A stretch of DNA of 60,596 nt from Reyranellaceae bacterium (lineage in GTDB: Bacteria > Pseudomonadota > Alphaproteobacteria > Reyranellales > Reyranellaceae), in NCBI GenBank assembly GCA_022844045.1, contig JALHMM010000031.1, positions 1-60,596 on the forward strand, in the 5' to 3' direction. The notes beneath the pieces were generated by a model. That model made no database searches, was not told the DNA's origin, and was given only the letters and a program-made list of their open reading frames with translations. The translations under genes and the position numbers were made by a program. The number at the start of each line of letters is the position of its first letter. The stretch's first letter is position 1. Below, one piece after another: positions 1 to 8,860 of this stretch.

Positions 1-40
1 GCCGCTCCAGCGGCGCTTTTCAGAGCGCCGCTGGAGCGGC
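1..40. terminator. Strong GC-rich hairpin at the window edge
   Basis: Bases 1-17 and 24-40 form a perfect inverted repeat (arm starts GCCGCTCCAGCGG) around a 6-nt loop. It lies just downstream of the stop codon of the minus-strand acyl-CoA dehydrogenase gene, so a transcription terminator is the simplest reading. There is no long T-tract on either side, so it could instead be one more dispersed palindrome or a terminator shared with a gene outside the window. Confidence 0.5.
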
Positions 41-54
41 GCGGCCCGAACGGC

Positions 55-1200
55 TTAACGCCCGAACAGACTGCGCGCGATGATGGTCTTCATCACCTCG
101 ATCGAGCCGCCGGCGATGCGGGCGTAGCGCGCGTCGACGAAGGCGCGGGCGATCGGGAACTCGGTCATGTAACCGTAGCCACCGTGCAGCTGCAGGCATT
201 CGTCGACGACGCGCGCCTGCAGCTCGGTCGTGGTCATCTTGGCCATCGCCGCGTCGACCGAATCGAACTCGCGCTTCAGGTGCAGCTCGATGCAACGGTC
301 GACCAGCACGCGCTGGGCGACGATCTCCGCCTTCAACCCGGCGAGCTTGAACTGCGTGTTCTGGAAGGCGGCGATCGGCTTGCCGAAGGCGTGGCGCTGC
401 TGGACGTAGTCGATGGTCCAGCGCAGCGCCGCCTCGGACGCGGTGATGGCGCGTATCGCCTGGGTCAGCCGCTCCTGCGACAGCTCGTTCATCAGGAGCG
501 TGAAGCCCTGGCCCTCGTTGCCGAGGATATTGGCCGCCGGCACACGGACGTCCTCGAAGAACAGCTCGGACGTATCCTGCGAGTGAATGCCGAGCTTCTT
601 GAGTTGCCGGCCGCGACGGAAGCCCGGCCGATCGCCCTCGACGACGATCAGGCTCATGCCCTTGGCGCCCTTGGTCGCGTCGGTCTTGCAGGCGACGATC
701 ACCAGATCGGCCTGCTGGCCGTTGGAGATGAAGACCTTCTGGCCGTTGATGACATAGTCGTCACCGTCGCGCCGCGCCGTGGTTCGAATCGCCTGCAGGT
801 CGGAGCCGGCCGAAGGCTCGGTCATGGCGATGGCGCCGATCGCCTCGCCCGAGGCCATGCGGGTGAGCCACTGCTTCTTCTGCTGCGGCGAGCCGTATTT
901 GAGGATGTAGGGCGCGACGATGTCGGAATGCAGGCCGAAGAACACGCCGGTGGCGCCGGCGTCGGTCAGCTCCTCCATCACCACGACGCTGTGCAGGAAG
1001 TCACCGCCCGGCCCGCCATACTCCTCCGGCACTTCGCAGCACAGCAGGCCTGCCGCGCCACCCTTGAGCCAGACCTCGCGCGGCACGCGCGCGTCTTTCT
1101 CCCACGTCACGTAGTACGGCGAGATCTCCTCGGCGACGAAGCGGCGTACCGAGTCGCGGAAGATCTCGTAGTCGGCGGGGAAGAGCGTGCGCGGGATCAT
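55..1200 (-). CDS. Acyl-CoA dehydrogenase
   Basis: A 381-residue FAD-dependent acyl-CoA dehydrogenase, expected to oxidise an acyl-CoA thioester to the trans-2-enoyl-CoA and pass electrons to ETF. Length and domain order (N-terminal helical, middle beta, C-terminal helical) are normal. Visible family motifs are AMTEPSAGSDLQ in the middle domain and LHGGYGYMTEFPIAR near the C terminus. At the place where short-chain enzymes have the catalytic Glu (YEGT) this protein reads AGGS, as in the long-chain/isovaleryl group where the base lies on another helix. It precedes nothing in the window on its strand and is followed upstream by the SDR gene 12 nt away, so the two are probably one operon with the asparaginase. 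The substrate cannot be told. Confidence 0.93.
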   Translation of the reverse strand: MIPRTLFPADYEIFRDSVRRFVAEEISPYYVTWEKDARVPREVWLKGGAAGLLCCEVPEEYGGPGGDFLHSVVVMEELTDAGATGVFFGLHSDIVAPYILKYGSPQQKKQWLTRMASGEAIGAIAMTEPSAGSDLQAIRTTARRDGDDYVINGQKVFISNGQQADLVIVACKTDATKGAKGMSLIVVEGDRPGFRRGRQLKKLGIHSQDTSELFFEDVRVPAANILGNEGQGFTLLMNELSQERLTQAIRAITASEAALRWTIDYVQQRHAFGKPIAAFQNTQFKLAGLKAEIVAQRVLVDRCIELHLKREFDSVDAAMAKMTTTELQARVVDECLQLHGGYGYMTEFPIARAFVDARYARIAGGSIEVMKTIIARSLFGR

Positions 1201-1212
1201 GGCGCGGTCCTA

Positions 1213-2307
1213 TCACGTGAGCGGCGGCAGGAGTTTCAGTCGGCGGAATTCCTCGAACCAATCGGCCAGCATGTCCTCGGTGTCGACGACATCGTGGAAG
1301 CCAGCCTGCATCGACTTCACCGAGCTGACGATCACCGGCGGCCCGGGCCGCTCGCGGCCATGCGCGAATTGCCAGTCGGCGTAGATGAAGGAGTCGCCGA
1401 CGAATTGCTGCAGCGTCCAGGACCGCAGACCGTGCCGCTGCACCAGCGCCGACCATTCGGCCTCGCGCTTCGGCATCTCGTCCGACAGCCGCATCGGCCG
1501 CGGTTCGCCCTCCTCCATGCCCAGCGACTTGGCGATCGCCGGCCAGAGGTTGCGCCAGACATAGACGTCGCCGTTGGTGATGTTGAAGGTCTCGTCAGCC
1601 GCCGCCGGGCTGGTGCCGGCCCATTCGATGGCGCGCGCCAGCAGATTGGCGCAGGTCCCTGACGCGACATAAGGCGCGCCGCCCGGCCAATGCAGGGGCT
1701 CTCCGCGCGCCTTCAGGAGCGCGCCATAGGCGCCAATCGCCGACAGCATGTTCATCGGGCTGCCCAGCCCGTGGCCGAAGATGATCTGCGGCCTGAGGAT
1801 ACTGAAGCGCCAGTCGCGGCCCTTGCGCGCTGCACGTAGCCAATCCTCCTGCAGCCAGTAGAAATTGGCGTGCTGATGCCGCGGCCAGCGTTCGCGCGCC
1901 GGCACCTTGATCGGCGCGATATGCGCGCCATAGGCCTTGGTGCCCTGCAGCAAGGTCACATGCCGCAGATTCTTCGCCACGCGCAGGAGCGGCGTCATCA
2001 GGTTGGCGAGGAAGGCGAGGTTCATCTCCATCTGCGCCGTCGCGCGCCAGCCGGCCACCAGGCCCGGCAGCTCGTACAGCGCGGCGAAGACGACATGCGT
2101 CACGCCAGCGAACTTCGCGGACGCAGCCTCGCAGGCGGCCGAGTCGGAGAGATCGAGCGCGACCCGCTCGTGTGGTCCGTCGAGATCGGGCGCGCGGCGC
2201 GACACCGAGATTACGCGCCAACCCGGCAACACGTTGAAGCGCGCTACGGCGGCGCGGCCGACGATACCGGAGGCGCCGGCGATCAGGATCGTGTTGTCGG
2301 CCATCAT
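1213..2307 (-). CDS. PRISE-like SDR family NAD(P)-dependent reductase
   Basis: A 364-residue extended short-chain dehydrogenase/reductase. The N terminus carries the nucleotide-binding motif GASGIVGRA. The region NFYWLQEDWL and the overall length resemble the progesterone 5-beta-reductase/iridoid synthase-like (PRISE) group of enone reductases found in plants and proteobacteria. A reductase acting on an activated C=C bond or an aldehyde/epimerase-type sugar enzyme are both possible; I favour the former. Two adjacent ATG codons offer starts at 2307 or 2304. The asparaginase stop codon lies 5 nt upstream, so translation is probably coupled in an operon with the asparaginase and the acyl-CoA dehydrogenase. 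Confidence 0.8.
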   Translation of the reverse strand: MMADNTILIAGASGIVGRAAVARFNVLPGWRVISVSRRAPDLDGPHERVALDLSDSAACEAASAKFAGVTHVVFAALYELPGLVAGWRATAQMEMNLAFLANLMTPLLRVAKNLRHVTLLQGTKAYGAHIAPIKVPARERWPRHQHANFYWLQEDWLRAARKGRDWRFSILRPQIIFGHGLGSPMNMLSAIGAYGALLKARGEPLHWPGGAPYVASGTCANLLARAIEWAGTSPAAADETFNITNGDVYVWRNLWPAIAKSLGMEEGEPRPMRLSDEMPKREAEWSALVQRHGLRSWTLQQFVGDSFIYADWQFAHGRERPGPPVIVSSVKSMQAGFHDVVDTEDMLADWFEEFRRLKLLPPLT

Positions 2308-2312
2308 CAGCC

Positions 2313-3368
2313 TCAGCCGCAGGCGGCGAAGACGCGCGCGATGCCGGCGCGATCGACGCCGCCACGCAGCAGCAGCTCGAGCAGCAGGCGCGTCTTCAGC
2401 GCATGCAGGCGGCCGGCGAAGATCAGACCGACGCGTCGGAGATTGATCTCCGAGCCGGCACCGTCATAGGTCGAGGCGAGCAACGGTCCACCGCCGGTGC
2501 GCGAGGCGATCACGACCGGAATCGAGCGGTTCAGCGCTGTCAGCCGCTCGACATGGCCGTCGGGCACGTGTCCGCCGCCGGTGCCCGCCACGACGACACC
2601 GGCATATCCGAGATGCTTCGGATGGGCGAGCAGCGCGTCGATCATGTGACCCGGCTCGTCGAGCGTGCTGCACAACAGCGCGACCGGCTTGCGGCCGGCG
2701 GCGAGAAGGCGTGTGGCGGGATGCGGCCCGAGCGCGGCATCGACGGCGCGCTTCCAGTCGCGCACCGGCAGCGACAGCGGCACCACGCGATCCTCGATCA
2801 ACGTGGCGAGCGGTCCGGTCGCCGGGCTGCGGAAGGTGTCGATGCGGCTGGTCTCGGTCTTGGCGACGTCGAACGGCGCCAGCACATGGTCTAGAAAGGT
2901 GACGACGACACCGATATCCCGCACATGCGCGCGCAGCCACGGCGAGGCCACGCTGCGCACCGAGGCCAGCAGATTGCCCGCGCCATCGGCTGAGGTCAGG
3001 CTCGGATTGCGCATCGCCGCGGTCAGCGCGACCGGCAAGGTCGCGTCGAGCACACAGTCGAGCACGAAGCTGGTCTCCTCCAGCGTGTCCGTGCCTTGCG
3101 AGATCACGACACCCACGGGCGCATCGGCGCCGGTTCGCGGCAGGCCCTCGATGCGCTGGGCGAGCCCGAGCATCACATCGATGGTGAGGTTGGAGCTGCC
3201 GAGCTTCGCCACCGTCTCGCCGCGCACCTCGGCGACGCTCGCCAGCGCCGGCACCATGCGCAGCAGATCGTCGGCGCCCAGCCCCATCTTCATCGCGCCG
3301 GACTCGGTGGGCGTTGTCGCGATTGTGCCGCCGAGGGCGAAGTATTGGACGAGAGGCTTGGCCGACAT
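2313..3368 (-). CDS. Asparaginase / L-asparaginase-like amidohydrolase
   Basis: About 351 residues of the bacterial type I/II asparaginase family, which hydrolyses asparagine (and sometimes glutamine) to the acid and ammonia. The first active-site threonine lies in ALGGTIATT near the N terminus and the second motif is present as ISQGTDTLEET, the usual HGTDT box with Ser-Gln in place of the leading His. A small third signature, TGGGHVPDGH, lies in the C-terminal domain. I chose the ATG at 3368 (SAKPLVQYFALGG follows) because homology begins there; an in-frame ATG at 3404 would add 12 unalignable residues. No signal peptide is seen, so it is probably cytoplasmic. Confidence 0.85.
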   Translation of the reverse strand: MSAKPLVQYFALGGTIATTPTESGAMKMGLGADDLLRMVPALASVAEVRGETVAKLGSSNLTIDVMLGLAQRIEGLPRTGADAPVGVVISQGTDTLEETSFVLDCVLDATLPVALTAAMRNPSLTSADGAGNLLASVRSVASPWLRAHVRDIGVVVTFLDHVLAPFDVAKTETSRIDTFRSPATGPLATLIEDRVVPLSLPVRDWKRAVDAALGPHPATRLLAAGRKPVALLCSTLDEPGHMIDALLAHPKHLGYAGVVVAGTGGGHVPDGHVERLTALNRSIPVVIASRTGGGPLLASTYDGAGSEINLRRVGLIFAGRLHALKTRLLLELLLRGGVDRAGIARVFAACG

Positions 3369-3540
3369 GATGGCTCCGGATGGGGACGCGGCGAACGCTA
3401 TCACGGCCAGCGCCGACTTTCGCCTCGCGATAGACCGCTGGCCCGCTGCGCAAGTCGGCCATGACGAGATTGCGCGATCTCCGGCCGGCCGCCCGTCGTA
3501 GTGTCCGTCCGCCGCGCAGCGTTTTTCGCGCGGTGTGCGT

Positions 3541-3692
3541 TCTCAGGGCGGGGTGAAAGTCCCCACCGGCGGTAAGCGCAGCGTTGAGTTAGCGCAAGCC
3601 CGCGAGCGCCTGCCGGCGTAGCGTATGGCAGGGTCAGCAGATCCGGTGCGATTCCGGAGCCGACGGTCACAGTCCGGATGGAAGAGAACGAA
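3541..3692 (+). ncRNA. FMN riboswitch (RFN element)
   Basis: The leader begins with GGGTGAAAGTCCCCACCGGC and ends with CAGTCCGGATGGAAGAGAA, the two hallmark blocks of the RFN aptamer, with the expected inner stems between them (for example GATCCGGTGCGATTCCGG). It lies 88 nt upstream of the lumazine synthase start. Between aptamer and gene there is a hairpin at 3708-3727 and a short GTCTC/GAGAC hairpin at 3763-3775 that overlaps the ribosome binding site AGGAGA, so control of translation initiation by FMN is plausible. Aptamer identity is firm; the expression platform is inferred. Confidence 0.95.
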
Positions 3693-3779
3693 ATGGCGTA
3701 GACGCGCCGATTCGCGCAAGCGAGTCGCGCGTTGTCGTCCATTCGTGCGCCCTGATTCAACCGTCTCCAGGAGACCGTC

Positions 3780-4274
3780 ATGAATCAGAGCATCCAGAAC
3801 AGCAGCAATTCCAGCACCGACACCAGCCCGCGCGTCGCCTTCGTGCAATCGTGCTGGCACCGCGACATCGTCGATCGCTGTCGCGACTCCTTCCTCGCCG
3901 AGATGGAAGCCCGCGGCTACGGCGCGGATCGCATCGATCTCCATGAGGTGCCCGGCGCCTTCGAGATCCCGCTCTACGCCAAGATGCTGGCGCTGAGCGG
4001 CCGCTACGCCGCCGTGGTCGCCTCGGGCTTCGTCGTCGATGGCGGCATCTACCGCCACGAATTCGTCGCCGACGCGGTGATCGACGGGCTGATGCGCGTG
4101 CAGATCGAGACCGAAGTGCCGATGATCTCGGCCGTGCTCACGCCGCAACGCTTCCACGAGCACGACGAGCACCGCGCCTTCTTCAGCCACCACTTCGTGG
4201 TCAAGGGCGCGGAGGCGGCGGCAGCGTGCGTCGCGACGATCGAGAATCTCGGGCGGCTGAAGCGCGCCGCCTGA
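3780..4274 (+). CDS. ribH: 6,7-dimethyl-8-ribityllumazine synthase, RibH2 type
   Basis: A 164-residue lumazine synthase that condenses 5-amino-6-ribitylamino-uracil with 3,4-dihydroxy-2-butanone 4-phosphate in the penultimate step of riboflavin synthesis. Family motifs include VPGAFEIPL, VDGGIYRHEFVADAVIDG and TPQRFHEHDEH. The GIYRH and FHE variants match the decameric RibH2 isoenzyme described in Brucella and Rhizobium rather than the icosahedral RibH1. The riboswitch directly upstream also fits RibH2. The start is the ATG eight bases after AGGAGA. A monocistronic unit is likely because a terminator follows and the next gene is convergent. Confidence 0.95.
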   Translation: MNQSIQNSSNSSTDTSPRVAFVQSCWHRDIVDRCRDSFLAEMEARGYGADRIDLHEVPGAFEIPLYAKMLALSGRYAAVVASGFVVDGGIYRHEFVADAVIDGLMRVQIETEVPMISAVLTPQRFHEHDEHRAFFSHHFVVKGAEAAAACVATIENLGRLKRAA

Positions 4275-4280
4275 GTTTGG

Positions 4281-4310
4281 GAGCGCCGGCGTTCCGCCGG
4301 CTCTTCTCTT
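4281..4310 (+). terminator. Rho-independent terminator of ribH
   Basis: The stem GCCGGC-GTTCC-GCCGGC, extended by GAG/CTC, is followed by CTTCTCTT on the plus strand. It sits between the ribH stop codon and the stop of the convergent hydantoinase B gene, so it could serve both. Confidence 0.7.
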
Positions 4311-4314
4311 CCAA

Positions 4315-6021
4315 CTACTCCGCGGCCTTGGGCACCGCCTGCACGCCGAACAGCGTACGCACCTGTTCGGGCGTGTAATAGCCGCGCCTGAGATCGCGCT
4401 CGATCAGCGCGGGCGAGCGCTTCGCCGGATCGCCATAGCCGCCACCGCCCGGCGTCGACACGCGCACCACATCGCCGGGGCCGACCTCGATGTCCTGATC
4501 CTTCGACAGATGCGGCGGGCGGTAGATCTTGCCGCCCTGCTCGACCGTCACCGTGTTGACGCCGCCGTCGCTGCCACCCAGCGCGCCCTGCGGGCCGACG
4601 CGACCGTGATCCATCACCATCGACACCCGTGCCTCGCCGCGCCTGATGCGAATGGCGTAGCGGATGCCGAAGCCGCCGCGGTGCTCGCCGGCGCCGCCCG
4701 AGCCTTCGGCCAGCGCGAACTCCTCGAACAGCACGGGGTAGTACTGCTCCAGCACCTCGACCGGCGGCATCTTGGAGATGCCGATGGTCGAGCAGCCATT
4801 CGACAGCCCATCGCCCTCGTACGAGCCGCCATACCCACCGCCGGTGAAGAGATACATGATGTAATGCCTGCCACGCGCCGGATCGAAGCCACCGACGCCG
4901 AGATTGCCTGATGTGCCGGCGGGAGCGGCGAACAGGCGATCGGGGATCGCCTTGGTGAGCGCGGCGAACACCGCCTCGGCGATGCGCTGGCTCACCTCGG
5001 CGGCGCAGCCCGACACCGGCCGCGGATACTTGGCGTAGAGAAACGTGCCTTCGGGCTCGATGATGTCGAGCGGCTCGAAGGTGCCGGCGTTGATCGGCAC
5101 GTCGGGAAAGACGTGCTTGATGGCGAGGTAGATCGCCGACTTGGTGGTGGCGATCACGCTGTTCATCGGCCCGCGACAGGGCGGGCTCGAGCCCGTCATG
5201 TCGAAGGTCAGGCGCTCGCCCGCCTTGGTGATCTTCATGCGGATGTGCAGCGGCTGGTCGACCACGCCGTCGGAATCGACCACCGAGGCGCCCTCGTACA
5301 CACCGTCGGGAATCGTCGCGATCTTCGCCCGCATCTGCCGGGACGACCGCGCGCGCAATTCGGTGATGGCGCTCTTCACCGTGTCGGCGCCGTAACGATC
5401 GATCAGCGCAGTGAGCCGCTTCTCGCCGGTGTCGAGCGCCGCGGCCTGGGCCTTGATGTCGCCGATGCGCTGGTCGGCGATGCGCATGTTGCTCATCAGG
5501 ATCGCCAGGATCTCGCGGTCCATCACGCCCTTCTTGAAGAACTTGATCGGCGGCAGGCGCAGGCCCTCCTGCTCGACCTCGGTGGCGCTGGCCGAGAAGC
5601 CGCCCGGCACCATGCCGCCGATATCCGGCCAGTGCCCGGTATTGGCCAGCCAGGCGAAGAGCTGACCGCGATAGAAGAACGGCTTCACGAAGCGCACATC
5701 CATCAGATGCGTGCCGCCGAGATAGGGATCGTTGACGATGAAGACGTCGCCGGGATCGACATGCCCGTCGTAATGCGTCTTGACCCTGGTGATCACCGCC
5801 TGGGTCGAGAACTGCATGGTGCCGACAAACACCGGCAGGCCGAGCTCGCCCTGCGCGATCAGCGCGCCGTCGATGGCGTCGTAGATGCCGTCGGAGCGGT
5901 CCATGCCCTCCGAGATCACCGGCGAGAAGGCGCTGCGCACGAAGGCGAGGTCCATCTCGTTGCAGACCTGGTCGAGACCGTTCTGGATCACCGCGAGGGT
6001 GACGGGGTCGATGGCGCTCAT
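4315..6021 (-). CDS. Hydantoinase B / oxoprolinase family protein
   Basis: A 568-residue HyuB-family subunit, which works with HyuA in ATP-dependent ring opening of hydantoins, 5-oxoproline or related cyclic amides, or forms part of acetone-carboxylase-like enzymes. Typical motifs are VNDPYLGGTHLMDV, the glycine-rich TSGNLGVGGF and GSGGAGEHRGGFG near the C terminus, and VSTPGGGGYGDP at the end. Length is normal for a stand-alone B subunit. It is the last gene of the minus-strand unit; the DUF4375-like gene ends 7 nt before its start and hyuA lies beyond that. The true substrate cannot be read from sequence, but the linked Liv-type transporter suggests an imported small amide or amino-acid derivative. 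Confidence 0.92.
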   Translation of the reverse strand: MSAIDPVTLAVIQNGLDQVCNEMDLAFVRSAFSPVISEGMDRSDGIYDAIDGALIAQGELGLPVFVGTMQFSTQAVITRVKTHYDGHVDPGDVFIVNDPYLGGTHLMDVRFVKPFFYRGQLFAWLANTGHWPDIGGMVPGGFSASATEVEQEGLRLPPIKFFKKGVMDREILAILMSNMRIADQRIGDIKAQAAALDTGEKRLTALIDRYGADTVKSAITELRARSSRQMRAKIATIPDGVYEGASVVDSDGVVDQPLHIRMKITKAGERLTFDMTGSSPPCRGPMNSVIATTKSAIYLAIKHVFPDVPINAGTFEPLDIIEPEGTFLYAKYPRPVSGCAAEVSQRIAEAVFAALTKAIPDRLFAAPAGTSGNLGVGGFDPARGRHYIMYLFTGGGYGGSYEGDGLSNGCSTIGISKMPPVEVLEQYYPVLFEEFALAEGSGGAGEHRGGFGIRYAIRIRRGEARVSMVMDHGRVGPQGALGGSDGGVNTVTVEQGGKIYRPPHLSKDQDIEVGPGDVVRVSTPGGGGYGDPAKRSPALIERDLRRGYYTPEQVRTLFGVQAVPKAAE

Positions 6022-6028
6022 GGCGAAC

Positions 6029-6637
6029 CTAAAGCGGTTGATAGTGAGTGGTGTGGTCTAATGCCGGCGGAAAGAGCACGGCCGTCACGGGCCGCAGAAG
6101 ATGCGGTGCGAGGCGCACCCTGGTCGCGGCAGCACGACTGGCCGCACTACTGTTGGTCCTGATCGCCTCGGACGCCCGATTGAGCACATCCTGATCCAGC
6201 TGCCACAGTGTGAGTTCTCGCGCCCCGCCGCAACGCTGCGGCATGCCGCCCGGGAACAACCGAAGGACCTCTGCCAGTCGCTCGGCAATATCCTTCGTAC
6301 CTGCGAGCCGAAAGTCCCGCACGATCTCGCCAAATCGACAGCCCGGCGGGAGCCCTCCGCTCAGAAGGAACTCGACACCGCCGTTACCGACGAGGGCGAC
6401 AGCAATTCTTATGGTGAGGAGGGCACGTATCGGCGGCGGCAACCGCCTGAACTGGGCTTCTTGACTCCAGAAAGGGTAGGCCATGTCGACGCGATAGGCG
6501 ATGTACGAAAGCAAATCCCTCGTCTTCCGTCGCGCGCCTGAACGTCGACGATACCTACTTAATATGTACTCTCCCGAGATGCCTCGGTGCCACACGTCCG
6601 AGTCTTGGGCGTCCGCCTCATCCATCCCTTCGCTCAT
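6029..6637 (-). CDS. DUF4375 (DMP19-like) domain protein inside the hydantoinase operon
   Basis: A 202-residue protein whose middle part (roughly residues 60-130) has the DUF4375/DMP19 pattern: a helix ending in VGNGGVEFLLSGG, then FGEIVRDFRLAGTKDIAERL and RLFPGGMPQ. DUF4375 proteins have no established enzymatic role; DMP19 from Neisseria is reported as a DNA-mimic protein. Its ATG overlaps the hyuA stop (ATGA at 6634-6637) and it ends 7 nt before hyuB, so it is translated as part of the operon. Codon and base use appear less GC-biased than in hyuA and hyuB. The acidic domain at the N terminus (SEGMDEADAQDSD) is notable. Family assignment is moderate and function is unknown. Confidence 0.6.
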   Translation of the reverse strand: MSEGMDEADAQDSDVWHRGISGEYILSRYRRRSGARRKTRDLLSYIAYRVDMAYPFWSQEAQFRRLPPPIRALLTIRIAVALVGNGGVEFLLSGGLPPGCRFGEIVRDFRLAGTKDIAERLAEVLRLFPGGMPQRCGGARELTLWQLDQDVLNRASEAIRTNSSAASRAAATRVRLAPHLLRPVTAVLFPPALDHTTHYQPL

Positions 6638-8691
6638 GGCGCGACCTCCACGACGAGGTTGCCGATGGTATCGCAGCTTACCCGATCGCCGGGTTCGACC
6701 ACGATGGTGGTGTCGAGTTGCTCGATGATCGCTGGGCCGTCGAGCGTCAGGTCGAGCGGCAGACGGTCGCGGGCGTAGATCGGCGTCGCGGTCCAGCTGC
6801 CGCGTTCGAACCAGACCTCGCGCGTGCCGATGCGGGCGGCGGCGACGTCCTTGGCCTTCTCGCCGCGCATCAAGGCGGCGAGGTCGATGCCGGGGCGCTT
6901 GCCGATCACGGCGGTGTGCAGGTTGACCAGCACCGCGCGGATCTCCGGCAGCTCGACGCCGAAGCGGCGCCAGTAGGCGGCCTCGAAGGTCGTGCGCAGT
7001 TCCTCGACGCTGATGTCGATGCGCGGCAGCGCCACCTGCAGCATGTGGCTTTGGCCCTGGAACAGCATATCGGCGTAGTGCAGACGCTCGACACGGTCGA
7101 CCGCGACGCCGTCCTTGGCCAGCATCGCCTCGCCCTCGGCGATCTGCGCCTCGAGGGTCGCGCGCACCTCCGCCGCTTCGAGCACCGGCAGCGGCTTGTT
7201 GATGGTGCGCACGAAGTCGCGGCGCAGATCGGCGACGACGCAGCCCAGCGCGTTGGTGATGCCCGGCCGCGCCGGCACCAGCACCGTGGGCAGCGCCAGC
7301 TCGCGCGCCAGCGCCGTGGCGTGCAGCGGGCCAGCGCCGCCGAAGGCGAACAGCGCGAAGTCGCGCGGGTCGTGGCCGCGCGCCATCGACACCAGCCGGA
7401 TCGCGCCGGCCATGCGGTCATTGGCGATGCGCAGGATCGCCGCCGCTGCCTGATCCCAGGCGAGGCCCAGTGGTTTGCCGATCTCCTCGGCGATGCGCGC
7501 TCGCACGTGGTCGAGCGAGACCGGGTTGTCGACCGCGAGCAGCCGGTCGGGATTGAGGCGGCCGAGCACGAGGTTGGCGTCGGTGATGGTGGGCTTCTCG
7601 CCGCCGCGGCCGTAGCAGATCGGACCGGGTGTCGCGCCGGCGCTTTGCGGGCCGACGCGCAGCATGCCGGAGGCATCGACGGAGGCGATCGAGCCACCGC
7701 CGGCGCCGATGGTGTGCACGTCAACCATCGGTACGTGGATCGGCATGCCGTATTCGAGGTCGAGCTCGCTGGAGACCTGCGGCACGCCCTCGCGGATCAG
7801 GCCGACATCGGTCGACGTGCCGCCCATGTCATAGGTGATCAGGTCGGGCTGGCCACAGGCACGGCCGGTATAAGCCGCCGCCATCACGCCCGAGGCCGGC
7901 CCGGACATCACGGTGTGCGCCGCCGACTCGGCCGCCGCCCGCGCCGACACCGTGCCGCCATTGCCCTGCATCACCAGCAGGTCGCGGCCGAAGCCCAGCG
8001 ATTTCAGCTCGGACTCCAGGCGGCCGAGATAGCGATCGAGCACCGGCTGGATCGCGGCGTTGACCGCCGCTGTCGTGCCGCGTTCGAACTCGCGATACTC
8101 CGACACGACGCGGTGGCCAGCGGTGACGTAGTGATTGGGCCACATCGCGCGCACGAGAGCCTCGGCGCGCCGCTCGTGCTCGGGGTTGATGTAGCTGTGC
8201 AGGAAGTGGATCACGACGGCCTCGCAGCCGGCGTCGAGCAAGCGACGGGCCGCGTCGCGTACCGCGGCCTCGTCGAGCGCGGTGACGATGCCGCCCTCGG
8301 CGTCCATACGCTCGGGCACCTCGATGCGCAGCTCGCGCGGGATCAGCGGCTCGAACGAGCCGGTCAGACCATAGGAGTTCGGCCGTGTGCGCCGCCCCAG
8401 TTCGAGCACGTCGCGGAAGCCACGGGTGGTGATCAGCCCGACGCGCGCGACTTTGCGTTCGAGCAGCGCGTTGGTGGTGGTGGTCGTGCCGTGCACGATA
8501 GCCTGCAGCGCGCGCGCATCGAGATTGGCCGCCCGCATCGCGGCGACGAAGCCCACGGCCTGGTTGTCCGATGTCGTCGGCACCTTGGCCAGCGACACCG
8601 CACCGGTCGCCGTGTCGAGCGCCAGCAGATCGGTGAACGTGCCGCCGACATCAATGCCGACGATGGTGGTGGGAGAATTCGTGTCGCTCAT
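6634..8691 (-). CDS. Hydantoinase A / oxoprolinase family protein
   Basis: A 685-residue HyuA subunit with the ASKHA-type nucleotide-binding start VGIDVGGTFTDLLALD (about residues 11-26), HGTTTTTNALLERK, and the central TYDMGGTSTDVGLI and HTIGAGGGSIA motifs. It should provide the ATP-binding half of the HyuA/HyuB complex. The next gene overlaps its stop codon by ATGA. Upstream lies a palindromic repeat and then livF; the spacing of about 170 nt could hold a separate promoter, but all genes run the same way. The start ATG follows a plausible site (CGGTCTCCC region is weak), so start confidence is lower than family confidence. Confidence 0.94.
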   Translation of the reverse strand: MSDTNSPTTIVGIDVGGTFTDLLALDTATGAVSLAKVPTTSDNQAVGFVAAMRAANLDARALQAIVHGTTTTTNALLERKVARVGLITTRGFRDVLELGRRTRPNSYGLTGSFEPLIPRELRIEVPERMDAEGGIVTALDEAAVRDAARRLLDAGCEAVVIHFLHSYINPEHERRAEALVRAMWPNHYVTAGHRVVSEYREFERGTTAAVNAAIQPVLDRYLGRLESELKSLGFGRDLLVMQGNGGTVSARAAAESAAHTVMSGPASGVMAAAYTGRACGQPDLITYDMGGTSTDVGLIREGVPQVSSELDLEYGMPIHVPMVDVHTIGAGGGSIASVDASGMLRVGPQSAGATPGPICYGRGGEKPTITDANLVLGRLNPDRLLAVDNPVSLDHVRARIAEEIGKPLGLAWDQAAAAILRIANDRMAGAIRLVSMARGHDPRDFALFAFGGAGPLHATALARELALPTVLVPARPGITNALGCVVADLRRDFVRTINKPLPVLEAAEVRATLEAQIAEGEAMLAKDGVAVDRVERLHYADMLFQGQSHMLQVALPRIDISVEELRTTFEAAYWRRFGVELPEIRAVLVNLHTAVIGKRPGIDLAALMRGEKAKDVAAARIGTREVWFERGSWTATPIYARDRLPLDLTLDGPAIIEQLDTTIVVEPGDRVSCDTIGNLVVEVAP

Positions 8692-8709
8692 GGGAGACCG
8701 TGTCTTTGT

Positions 8710-8835
8710 ACCTTCCCCCGGAGGGGGAAGGTGGCGCGCGTAGCGCGACGGATGGGGGATGTTTCAACGCGCTCGGTGTCCGTCTTCGACATCCCCCATC
8801 CGCCCTTCGGGCACCTTCCCCCTCCGGGGGAAGGT
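8710..8835. repeat. Palindromic repeat, type A copy (livF/hyuA spacer)
   Basis: Two hairpins facing each other: ACCTTCCCCCGGAGGGGGAA at the left end, its inverted copy at the right end, and between them GGATGGGGGATGT and its inverted partner ACATCCCCCATCC. The two inner arms differ (GGCGCGCGTAGCGCGAC on one side, GCCCTTCGGGC on the other). The unit matches those at 37577, 53000, 54249 and 60382. It lies between livF and hyuA in the same transcription direction and would fold strongly in the mRNA. Confidence 0.9.
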
Positions 8836-8860
8836 AGTTGGTGGTGGATCATCGTCATGC

